From Oegoconia quadripuncta (Eukaryota > Arthropoda > Insecta > Lepidoptera > Autostichidae), in the NCBI GenBank assembly GCA_949316235.1, contig OX438747.1, forward strand, positions 27,718,618 through 27,782,617: a stretch of 64,000 nt of DNA. Direction: 5' to 3'. The translations under genes were made by a program, and so were the position numbers. Within the stretch, counting starts at the first letter, position 1; each line of letters opens with the position of its first letter. Below the pieces are notes generated by a model that saw only the letters and a program-made list of their open reading frames with translations, was not told where the DNA came from and did not search any database. Shown one piece after another: positions 10,740 to 22,800 of the stretch.

Positions 10740-11490
10740 TGCCTATATTAATTATATTGGTTCAATAATTGTATTGGTTTTGCTACAAAAATGTTGCGTG
10801 CGTTTTTCAGTAAGTGGTACTGGCAGAATAACCAGCGCTGTGGTATGGACCACTATCTTTGCTGCAGCATATGCTGAGTCAGAGCCCTTTCAGTGCACAG
10901 TGGGTACAGCCCGTCGCTGGGAAAATCTTGTATGTTGTGCGTCAGTATATTAAGCTTTCATTTATTTATTTTATTTGTTGAATACATAGGATTTATTGTT
11001 TGTGTTCTTCTATTTTGGTTGTATGTACTGTGCAGTGAATAAATGTTTCTATCTATCAAGCAAGCAGAGCAAAAATATCATTTGTAAAAAAGAACAGAGA
11101 AAAGATCATTTAGTTAGTTGGTAAAAGAACGAACACAAAACCCGCAGCTTTATTAGCGCGCCATCTTTAATTCTGACCTCATTTTAATCCTTCTGTGAAT
11201 GTTCTGTGATGTTCTATGAATTTCAAGTAGGTAATTTCACTGGCTCTCCATCCTTCATATATAATGTGGGCAGGAAGCATAGGTAATCCCATTTCAAGCG
11301 TCACGCTCTTACAAACATGGGTATGTATTTAGCCATCCCGCATTTTTCATTTGCTAATTAATTCAGAACAACGCCATCTAGCGACATTTACTTTCAAATA
11401 ATTCATTATAACTGCGTCGGTTGAATCACCTTAAATTTCCCTCGTAAATAGTCTAGTATATTATTTACAATTCAAATAAATACGACTTTA
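10740..11490. other. Intergenic, nothing recognised
   Basis: Mixed AT-rich DNA. A short tail 'cagtgaataaatgtttctatctatc' at 11033-11057 looks like a LINE 3' end. Confidence 0.4.
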
Positions 11491-11499
11491 AATCGCATA

Positions 11500-11672
11500 T
11501 GGACGCAAGTTTCGTTTTTCTAAAGACATTAAATCCAATAGACAAAGTACTCGGAAATATCTGTACTAATTATTATAAATGGTGTGCATATGCCTGTTTG
11601 CTACCAAGGCTAAACCTTTCATCGTATCGTATGGAGGACATAATTCCACGCAGGCGAAGCCGCGGCCCGAAA
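11500..11672 (+). mobile_element. Helitron 3' end
   Basis: Ends with the hairpin-containing 'cgcaggcgaagccgcggccc' followed by 'gaaagCTAG|T', the CTRR terminus and host T of a Helitron. The 5' end was not located. Confidence 0.7.
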
Positions 11673-11727
11673 GCTAGTTAATCTATAATTTCTATATAAA
11701 ACATACATAAACCTGCCCATATATTAG

Positions 11728-12153
11728 GTACCTTACCTATGAAATTGGCGTTTTGTATGAAGAATTTCATTAAGACTGTTTTCTCCAGATAATAATTTGT
11801 TTTTTTTTTTTTTGGAACGGCAAATCCAAATTTAGCAAAACTTTGTGTGTATTATCGGATAACATTAAGTTGAGTATAGGCAGCGTTAATTTTTAAAAGT
11901 AACCTCTTTATAAAAGTTTCAGTGAATCTAAGAAATGATTATGGGAAGCACATGAAAAGAGCTCTGTTCAATTTTTTTTATTATGTGATTTAGCCCAGAA
12001 ATTAAAAAATATTTCATGTGAAACCTTGAAATAATATTCCAATTTCCAAATAAAAAACAAATTTCGATATAGCTTTGAAAATTGCAGGAATTGGTACATA
12101 TGATTAACGAAGGAAAAAAACTCGCAATTTCATAGGTAAAGACCCAATATTAT
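11728..12153. mobile_element. T3 MITE, second copy (inverted)
   Basis: Reverse-complement orientation to 8092-8519, with both TIRs present and the internal poly-T expanded to about 16. Confidence 0.85.
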
Positions 12154-12574
12154 GAAACTTCATCAGTATAGTCATGGATTGCATTGACCAATGAGAATCC
12201 GTCAAATTGCCGAGCGAACGATGAGCCAACCAATCACATGTCAGAACGTAACCGATAATGAAATTACATAATAGAGCCCTAGACAACCTGTAGATATTGA
12301 TAGCAGAGGGTGGTAACCCAGGCGGCAAAGGGAAATAAATCTATTTACTAATTTCATAACATTCGTCTCTTAGCTGCACCAACCTGTCCCACTGGTGGGT
12401 CATGGTGGAACAGAACATAAAACGTCTAGTAATTGATAATATTTACAATATCTTTAAAAAGTCCTGTTAAAATATATGCTCAAATTTATTAGTTTTCAGC
12501 AGGTTTTGGGAATACCATTTTAAAAGTACTACATTTTATGCATAACTGGATATCGCGTAGCCTGAGATTTGATG
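12154..12574. other. Intergenic, nothing recognised
   Basis: No repeats or coding signal seen. Confidence 0.35.
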
Positions 12575-12578
12575 TTAA

Positions 12579-12847
12579 GAGGGTTTATTCGGTCCAGTGA
12601 GCCTCATTTGGGTGAATAAGATAGCTTTTTAATTATAGTCCAAATCAAAATTATTGCTCTAAATTTTAATTTAGAGCAATAAGCAATAATAATTAGCTAA
12701 TTATAAATAATACCTAAATAGCTTTAATTACAGTTATTTTCGAAAATTTCAATATTATTGATAAAAAATTTGAATTTTCAAGTGCAGGTCAGTGAAATTT
12801 TTAAATTTATTATATAATGAGGGCGCCACTGGACGGAATAAACCCTC
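12579..12847. mobile_element. T5 MITE with TTAA target duplication
   Basis: 269 bp. TIRs are GAGGGTTTATTCGGTCCAGTG and the near-perfect reverse complement, flanked on both sides by TTAA (12575-12578 and 12848-12851). TTAA specificity is the hallmark of piggyBac-type transposition; the TIR sequence itself is not one I recognise. Lone TIR-like scraps occur at 9355, 10083 and 40673. Confidence 0.85.
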
Positions 12848-12851
12848 TTAA

Positions 12852-13811
12852 TTGAAGATGAGGTCACTGGTCCGCTCATCCGGAACCCCTAACTTGTTTA
12901 GAACATTGGAACATAACAATGCTATTAACTTAGATGGTGGTACTACATCTGCCTCTATTTTGTTAAAATTAGATATAATATTGACGGTAGTAAAATTTGA
13001 GCACTTATTCCGAGAGGACTGGTTAAACTATAGTGACTCTTCCGCCAACAGATGGCGTTATTATGAAACCGAAGACACTAAAATCTCATTATATTTTCGT
13101 AGACATAACTTTTTTATTGGATAACAATGTAATAAATATTTTGGACATCGTAAAAAACGATATCTTTCGTAAAATACGATAAAACATGGTAATATTCGGT
13201 AAAAAAACCTATCGCGAAGAACAAGCAAGAAATTCGAAGGGTTGCTTTTTTTAAAACAGGTTTTGTATTCGTGGACGATTGTATTTGTTTTAAATTCGGC
13301 CACAAACAAATGTTATCGCGTTGAATCAATACTTAGATCTGAGATAAACTAGTTCTATTTCTGTATAAAGGACGCTCCATGGGAGTGTGTAATTTATCTG
13401 CTTATATAGGGTTGTATTCAGGGTAAGGATGTACCTGAGACCTTCTGTAAACTACTAAAAAAAATATCGCGTTGCAGCAGGATAATGCGGGTCGTTCACG
13501 TGTAATTTGCCGGACAAAACCATGTCAACTGATCGCCGGTTGCTCAGTCGCCCGCCAACAGCGGAACGGCAAGAGCGCACATTCCGCACAATATGGCGGA
13601 CTGTCGTTTACCGTAAATTATACTATAAATGGCAGTAAAATACCCGTTTTACCAGCTTCTTCGGTAAAATTACTTCATTTTGCTTTACTATCCACTAACT
13701 TTCGTTTTAACGCCATCTATTGCCACAAATTAGAACCACCTTACGATTTAGATTACAACGCCATCTATTGGCGGACGGATGATCCTACATTTAAATAACT
13801 AAATCACAACT
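12852..13811. other. Downstream flank of Skp2, no gene
   Basis: Short open frames only. The phrase 'acgccatctattg' recurs at 13703 and 13759. The Skp2 3' UTR and polyadenylation site should lie here on the minus strand; no AATAAA is obvious close to the stop. Confidence 0.4.
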
Positions 13812-13878
13812 TCAGTCTCTGGTCCTCAAACCCCATATCGACGTTCTCCTAGTACCAACGGTGGGCCTCGCTATTGCG
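13812..13878 (-). CDS. Skp2: Skp2 exon 13 (C-terminal tail and stop)
   Basis: 67 nt, acceptor GTCCACAG|C. Encodes '[20 protein letters not shown]' and TGA. In mammals this tail folds back along the LRR concave face and helps position the cofactor Cks1. Confidence 0.95.
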
Positions 13879-16800
13879 CTGTGGACAAACAATACATATT
13901 TAATTATTTTTTTTCGTTTTATTTTCTCCTCTAGGAGAAGACAAAGGGATCTAGCCCATAACAGCCATGTCTTATTTCTCGTATTTCTCCAGTTTGTAAG
14001 TCAGTCTCAGTCAAAACAAGTAATTCGTCGTACACTTGGCGTATACAGAGTCTAGTCATAGTCAAGTCATTCTTCAGTAAAGTGGCAGAATGCTTTACAA
14101 AAGATTTTGGCGGCTTCTTGTGGGTACCCGAAAGCTCCATTACGCACTTTAATTTACACTTCCCTTCACTTGTACACCATCACTAACGTTTGCTGCACAA
14201 TATTCTGCCATTATTTTAAGCTTCAAAAGTCAGAATGCACAAGTTAGAAGAATTATAAAGAAAATTGCAACTTCACTCGCCGAGTTCCTGCCAAAAAGCC
14301 AATACATTAAATATTTTTTACATTGACTGCATAATGGTAGCATCAGATGTTGTAGCCCGGAATGGACCAAGTACGTCTATTATGTAGCCATCACTGCTCA
14401 ATGGTATGACAATTTTTTTTTCGTTTTAATTCACTCATCGGAGAAGGCAAATGGATCTCAACCCATACAGCCAACTCTCATTTCTCTTATTTCTTCAGTG
14501 TCAGTGTTGTCGATTCGGATGTACACCAACTAAACTAAAACGAGATTTAGACTAATGCTGTCACGTTATATTGTTCCAGAGAGAAAAAGACAGGCTCGCT
14601 TTAAAATTGGTTTTAGTTTAGTTTGCGTACAACCGAATCGACACCATTGGCGTCAATTCGGATGTACACCAACTAAACTAAACTAAAACCAGTTTTGGGT
14701 GGTGCCGTCGCATCGTACTGTTCCAGGGAGAAAGAGACAGTACTACTTTAAAACTGGTTTTAGTTTAGTTGGTGTATATCCGAATCGACACCAATCTCAG
14801 TTAAAACAAGTCATTCGTCGTATACAGACGACTTTCGTCTTCAAGCACTGAGGTATTTTTGACGACAAGACGTGAAACGCCGTGCATACCGCCTCCGTGG
14901 CTCAATGTAAACAACATTGGGTTTACGATTCGAAGGTCGCGGGTTCGATCCCCAGCGGGGTACATGTTTAAAACTAACTTTGGTTGGTGCTAGGGCATAT
15001 AAAATGTTCGCCTGGCTAGCTACCACCATCTTATCTAAATCTGCCAATGTTAATAGCATTGTTATGTTCCGGTTGTCAGAGATAAGATAGCCAGTTCCCC
15101 AAATAAGATGGGGTTTCCGGGTCAGTACGCTACCACCCTCGACCTTCAACTTCACTTAACATCAGGTATGATTGAGGCCAAGTGCCAACCCGTTGTGGAT
15201 AAAAAAAAATTGTGTGCCGGTTGTCAGGGATAAACTAAGCCAGTTCCCCAAATGAGATGGGGTATCCTGGATCTCGCTGACTTTGACCTTTCTTATGAGA
15301 CTCACCTAAACATGAACTTGTTGATCTGTATGGCGGGGAGGGCGGCCCTCAGCGCGTTGAGGGACGCCGTCTGCAGCATACCCCACACCTCCAGATATTG
15401 AAGCGATGGCATACTGCTCAGTTTGCTGGAAACGATATAAATCCGTTTCAGCACATAAAAATAAATAATAATAATAAATGTCTTTGCACATACACACAGC
15501 GCCATCTTAGTCCACAGTAAGCATCTAGGCTTGTATTATAGATACCAGATGGTTGATAAACTACACAAATACATTTTTTTTTGTAAATAAATACATGTAT
15601 AAATGAAAAACATCCATAACTCGGGAACATAAGGTCTGTATTCATCATACAAACATCATTATGTTTGCCCCTAGCGGGATTCGAACCCGCGACCTTTTGG
15701 TATAGCAGCAGAGTTTCTAACCACTACACCAAACAGGTCGTTTGCACATAAGTAATTAAATTTAAAAACTCATTGGTACATGGCCTGCCTGGGAATCAAA
15801 CCCGGACCTGCCAAATTGGGAGACCGCGTCTTAACCGCTGAGCCACCGAAGCTCCGATTGCATATAAGTATACAAACATACATTGAACAAACATAGGGCA
15901 GAAATTACAATACACAAAAGGCGAGCTTATCTCTGTAAGAGATTTCTTCCAGAAAACCCTCAGAAGGAAAAACCAATTTAAAGTTTATTTATTGCATACA
16001 AAGAGCGATATAGAACAATACATTAACAAAACATCACTGTTATGGGATATTAATTTGCAATTTGCACAAGAAAACTCACGTGAGAACATGTGGTGGCAGC
16101 AGGTAACACCGGCTTAGCGCGAGATGCTCGAGCCGACTGAGGGTCCTCACGGCCTGCACGGCTGCCACCTCCAGCTTCGAGCAGTCGGACAGGTCCAGCT
16201 CCACCAGCCGAGTGCAGCGGGAGACCAGCCGTGTTACCACTGGGAAAGGCAATACGTGTTAAGATACATGCTTTTTTTTTATGCACGACGGGTTCGTACT
16301 TGAGCTCAATCACACCTGATGTTAAGTGAAGATGAGGTCGAAGGTGAAAGCGTACTGACACGGAAACCCCAACACGTTTGGGGGACTGGCTATCTTATCT
16401 CTGACAACCGGAACACAACAATGGTATTAACATTCCTGTTTGGTGGCAGACTTAGGCCTGTATTAATAAACCAATCTCAATACAAGTCTTGAAGTTGTAT
16501 TAACCGAGATACGTCTTAAGCAGTTGACGCTATCTCAAGCTCCGTGCTAATTTATAAACCAATCTTGAGGTCTACTCATCTGAGATCACTTCTCAAGTAT
16601 TCGCCTCAGCGGCGAATACTCTTGAGTTCCGTTTATAAATAGGCGCACCTCTCAAGTGAGTACTGCTTGAGTATGAACGTGTTTTTTAGGTCTCAAGTTG
16701 GATTTTTTAATCAACACGTTTACTTGAGACTGTTCTCAATCTTGAGAATGGTTTATTAATACGGGCCTTAGATAACCACTCAAGCGTTCATGGTCCCAAG

Positions 16801-19800
16801 TGTCCCTTTTATTTAGAAAGCCTTATCCGTTCATGGGGACAAAAGGCCCTTTCGGTACTCGTGTTACGTATTAGCTCTTTACTATGGTTCGAAGAGTTTG
16901 AGGTACAAACAAAAATGGCTAGACGGCGCTCTAATACATATTTCATCATAAAATATACCGAGGAACAGTGACGGCCAAGTATCTGAGCCACAAAAAAAGT
17001 ATAAAAGTCAGACAAATGAAATTTTTTTCGTGCTGTGTGTTTTGGTTTGGAGCTCCGCAAATATGTCGTAAATTCTATATGTTATAATATTTAATTCTGG
17101 GATTGTTGTATGTGAAAATAATCCTAAAAACTTGTTCTTTCTGAATATATATGATAACCACTGTTTCGAAACAATGGAGATAAATTAGATCAACGGAAAA
17201 AAGTAAATCATTGTTGTGAACGGAACATGGCGTTTACTTTGTTTGTTTTTAATTTTAAATGTGTTACATTCATTGATATATTACTGAAAAACGATAGAGT
17301 GGTTATGTATGAGCATATTCAAGTACTGTGCAATATGTTCCAGTAATGATTTCATACAAATTAGTAACGTGTGTCGTCATATTTTCATCTTGTTAACTTT
17401 CTTACGTCGAAGATTCCGTCGTAATTATTGAGGAGTAGCAGTTTGTTTCAATTTATTCTGTTACATATTGTATACTTAGATATTGACATATTGGTGTATT
17501 TAGAAAGACTAATTAGTCTAGTATATTTTAAAATAAGTTTAATTGATAAAAACGGATATATCCTTCAAATAATTCGGCTTAAAGAAAATTTTACGGAAAA
17601 TTTATTGATATCGCCGACTTTGACAATTTTTTTTTTGGAGTTAGCATTTTAATGATATAATTTTCTTTTCACATGGTTAATTCTATACACTTTCTCCTCT
17701 TTGTACATATTTTTGTTTCGATATAGCTATAGTAGTTTGCCTGCTATCTTTTTTTTTGTCGGATAGGTTGCGACCTCTGAGCGCAATAAGTCTAAGGTCG
17801 CGCGTCGGGACGTTAGAGAGGGGGTACGGCGCGGCGCGGCGGACGGTTGAGTGGATAAGATGGTGATTTTGAAAATGTCCTACCACCAACCATACCGAGT
17901 ACTAAACATGTACCCCACTGGGGATCGAACCTCCTTGACCTCCGATCCGAAAACCCTATGTTGTTTACATTGACCACTGAGGCGGTTAATTCACAACAAT
18001 CCTTTATTTTTGTTTAATTTTTTCTAGCCATATTGATAAGAAAATACATGATCTAATTCGGGTGTGTCGGCTTTTTCATCCTCATAAACCATATCAATGA
18101 TCCTGTGGGTTTCTTGCGCCGCTCTTTTCCCACAGATGATTTCCTTTTCCGAAGCGGCAGTAGCTTGGACATACCGACTTTTTTTTTTTTTTTAAACCAC
18201 AACGGGTTAGCACTTGACCTCAATCACACCTGATGTTAAGTGAAGATGAGGCCGAAGGTGGTAGCATACTGACGCTGAAACCCCCATCTTATATGGGGGA
18301 TTGGCTATCTTATCTCTGAGAACCGGAACACAACAATGCTATTAACATTGCTGTTTGGCGGCAGATTTAGATATTTTTATACATATTTACATAATAAATA
18401 ACTAATAAATAAATATCTTTGCACATACACACAGCGCCATCTAGTTCCACACTAAGCAACTAGGCTTGTATTATAGATACCAGATGGTTGATAAACTACA
18501 CATATACTTTTTTTTTTTGTAAATAAATACATATATAAATGAAAAACATCCATAACTCGGGAACACATGTCTGTATTCATCATACAAACATATGCCCCTA
18601 GCGGGATTCGAACCCGCGACCTTTTGGTATAGCAGCAGAATTTCTGACCACTACACCAAACAGATAAGATGGTGGTAGCTAGCCAGGCGGACATTTAATT
18701 TGCCCTACCACCAACCAAACGATACTAAATATGTACCCCGCTGGGGATCGAACCCTCGACCTCCGAAACGTGAACCCAATGTTGTTTACATTGAGCCACG
18801 GAGGCGGTTAACGGACTGACAGTTAAATGCAATAAACCTTTTTTTATTTCCAGCAGATTTAAATTGACATTCAACAAATGATATCATGTATCTTACGTTG
18901 AAATAAATTAAAAAAAGTAAGATAGCCAGTCCAAATAAGATTGGGTTTCCGGGTCAGTACGCTTCCACCTTCGGCGTGATCTTCACTTAACATCAGGTGT
19001 GATTGAGGTCAAGTGCTAAACCGTTGTGCTTAAAAAAAACTAAATATACCACCGCCTTTTGTTGTTTCTGCTGGGTTATGTCAACAGTGGACGGACTTAC
19101 TGTCATCAGTGATGATCTTAGCGCCGCCCAGGTTGAGCCTCAACAGCCGAGAGGGCAGCGTCGACACCAACACCTCCAGCGTCTCCTCGCTGAGGTTACA
19201 CCATGATATGTTCAGCGATTGGAGACTGAAGTCAAATCAAAGTGTTTATGAGTACAAATTGTATGTCCCAGTACAAAAACTTCAAGTTTTTAGTAAAAGC
19301 GTGTACTGTATGGCAGTTAGAATTTATAATCATTTACCTAATGAATTCAAAAATAAAATTGGTAAAATATTTAAAAAGCAGGTGTTTGCATATTTTCTAG
19401 AGAAGGGTTATTATTCTGAGCGACAAGTAATTTCTTGCATATATTCTGACATTGTAATTAATTAATTTATCGTTAATAACTAACACTGATTTGACTTGAT
19501 TAATAATTTACTATATATTTAATTTTATGCTTTAAGACGATATTTGTACGCCATAAATGGCAGAATATGCGAACGCACTGTTCATATAATATAATGATAA
19601 TTAAAGATCAATTGTTGGGCCATATTCTAGTGAATAAATATTTCATTTCATTTCAAATATATTTATTAATTCAAACGGTAGATAAGATAGATACCAATTT
19701 ATTTGCAAGAATCAAGATCTTAATAATTAAAAATACATATTTTGACTCTATATTAATATTATATTTTTGTATAATATAATATTTTTTGATCTGTTTAGTG

Positions 19801-22800
19801 TAGTGCTTAGCAACTCTGACCACTATACCAAAAGGTTGCGGGTTCGAATCCCGGAAAGGGCATATGTTTGTGTGATGAATACGGACATGTGTACCCGAGT
19901 TATGTATGTTTTCATTTGTAACAAGTATTTATTTACAAAAATTTATGTAGTATATCAACCATCTGGTATCCACAACACAAGCCTATAGTTGCTTACTGTG
20001 GAACTAGATGGCGCTGTGTGTCTGTCTAAGGATATTTATTTATTTATTATTGAAAGGAAGATTTTGTATATCAATGGGAACTTTATTGAAAAAACGTATG
20101 CATAGCCCTCTGAATGAATTTTACTGACAACATTATTATTAAAATCAGGTGTGATTGAGGTTAAGTGCATCCCGTTGTGCATAAAAAACAAACTTTATTG
20201 ATAAAGTTTATCTAAATATATAAAGGAAGAAACTGACTGACTGACTGACTGACTGACTGACATATCAACGCACAGGCCAAACCGCTGGGTCTAGAGTTTC
20301 CAAATTTGGCACGTAGGTTCCTTACGAGTTCTAGGGGAGCACTAAGAAAGGATTTTTCAAAATTCACCCTTTAAGGGGGTGAAACAGGGGTGGGAAGTTT
20401 GTATGAAGAAACAGTATAACTTGGACATTTCGACTATTTTCGACTCGAAACTTCGCAAGAGTACTCCTAGGAACAAATAAGCTAATACGTGTTTTGAGAT
20501 TTTTCGAAAAACAACCCCCTGGGTTGTGAAATGGGGTTTAAAACCATAAAATCGATATTGGTGTCGTTATTTAGGTTTTATGGGATGTTGATTATGAAAA
20601 TGACATTTATTTAAGTTAACCCTCTAGGGTTGAGATAGGGGTGGGGGTTGCTACCAAAAAAGTCTATATTGGACAACCCCCTGGGGTGTGAAATGGGGGT
20701 TAAAAACCATATAATCGATAATGGTGTCGTTATTTAGATTTTATGGGATGTTGATTATGAATATGACATTTATTTTAAGTTAACCCTCTAGGGTTGAGAT
20801 AGGGGTGGGGGTTGATACCAAAAAAGTCAATATTGGTGTCATTATTTAGGTTTTTTGGGACGTTGATTTCGAAAACGCCATTTGTTTTGAAGCTAACCCC
20901 TTGGGGTTAGAGAATGAGATAAGGGTGAGTTGAGATTTTTCGAAAAACAGCCCCCTGGGGTGTGAAATGGGGGTTGAAACCATAAAATCGATATTGGTGT
21001 CATTATTTAGGTATTTTGGGTATGTTGATTGTGAAAATGACATTTATTTTTAGCTAACCCTCTAGGGGTGTGATAGGGGTGGGGGATGATACCAAAAAAG
21101 TCTATATTGGTGTCGTTATTTAGGTTTTTTGGGACGTTGATTGCGAAAATGACATTTATTTTGAAGCTAACCCCTTACGGGTTGCGATAGTGGTAGGGGT
21201 TCAAATCACAAATTCAAATTGGTGTCGAAGTCGAAGACTCAGAGTCGAAGAGTCAATGTCGAAGATTCAAATTCGAAATTCAAAGTCGAAGGCTCAAATT
21301 CGAAGGCTCAAAGTCGAAGGCTCAAAGTCGAAGGCTGAAAGTCGAAGGCTGAAAGTCGAAGGCTCAAAGTCGAAAGCTCAAAGTCGAAGGCTCAAAGTCG
21401 AAGACTCAAAGTCGAAGACTCAAAGTCGACGGCTCAAAGTCAAAGGCTCAAATTCGAAGGCTCAAAGTCGAAGGCTCAAAGACGAAGGCTCAAATTCGAA
21501 GGCTCAAAGTCGAAGGCTGAAAGTCGAAGGCTCAAAGTCGAAGGCTAAAAGTCGAAGACTCAAAGTCGAAGACTCAAAGTCGAAAGTTCAAAGACGAAGG
21601 CTCAAAGTCGAAGGCTCAAAATCGAAGGCTCAAAGTCGAAGGCTCAAAGTCGAAGACTCAAAGTCGAAGACTCAAAGTCGAAGACTCAAAGTCGAAGACT
21701 CAAAGTCGAAGACTCAAAGTCGAAAGCTCAAAGTCGAAAGCTCAAAGTCGAAGGCTCAAAATCGAAGGCTCAAAGACGAAGGCTCAAAGTCGAAGACTCA
21801 AAGTCGAAAAGTAAAATTCACAGTCAAAGTCATGTCAAAGTCATAGTCAAAATCATAGTCAAAATCATAGTCAAAGTCATAGTCAAAGTCATAGTCAAAG
21901 TCGTAGTCAATGTCATAGTCGAAGTCATAGTCAAAGTCATAGTCAAAGTTTTAGTCAAAGTCATAGTCATAGTCAAATGGGTGAATAGAGTTTCCAAATT
22001 TGGCACGTAGGTACCTTACGAGGTCTAGGGGAGCACTAAGAAAGGATTTTTCAAAATTCACCCTTTAAGGGGGTGAAACAGGGGTGGGAAGTTTGTATGA
22101 AGAAACAGTATAACTTGGACATTTCGACTATTTTCGACTCGAAACTTCGCAAGAGTACTCCTAGGAACAAATAAGCTAATACATGTTTTGAGATTTTTCG
22201 AAAAACAACCCCCTGGGTTGTGAAATGGGGGTTAAAACCATATAATCGATAATGGTGTCGTTATTTAGATTTTATGGGATGTTGATTATGAATATGACAT
22301 TTATTTTAAGTTAACCCTCTAGGGTTGAGATAGGGGTGGGGGTTGATACCAAAAAAGTCAATATTGGTGTCATTATTTAGGTTTTTTGGGACGTTGATTA
22401 CGAAAATGCCATTTGTTTTGAAGTTAACCCCTTGGGGTTAGAGAATGAGATAAGGGTGAGTTGAGATTTTTCGAAAAACAGCCCCCTGGGGTGTGAAATG
22501 GGGGTTGAAACCATAAAATCGATATTGGTGTCGTTATTTAGGTTTTTTGGGATGTTGATTATGAAAATGACATTTATTTTAAGCCAACCCTCTAGGGGTG
22601 AGATAGGGGTGGGGGGTGATACCAAAAAAAGTCTATATTGGTGTCGTTATTTAGATTTTTTGGGACGTTGATTGCGAAAATGACATTTATTTTGAAGCTA
22701 ACCCCTTACGGGTTGCGATAGTGGTAGGGGTTGAAATTACAAATTCAAATTGGTGTCGAAGTCGAAGAGTCAAAGTCACTTTTACTACGTGTGGGTGCAC

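Noticed and set aside
13472..13798. 108-codon plus-strand frame beside Skp2 exon 13
   Set aside because: No domain, no splice context and repeated 'acgccatctattg' phrases. Likely chance.
19850..19870. Possible tRNA genes at every CGGGTTCGAATCCCG or GGGTTCGATCCCC site
   Set aside because: More than twenty copies share long 3' bodies and tails, and the clover-leaf cannot be closed. They are SINE heads.
21190..21846. A 218-codon open frame with a 14-residue repeat ([14 protein letters not shown])
   Set aside because: It is the translation of a 14-bp minisatellite, whose period cycles the three frames and contains no stop. There is no promoter or family resemblance.
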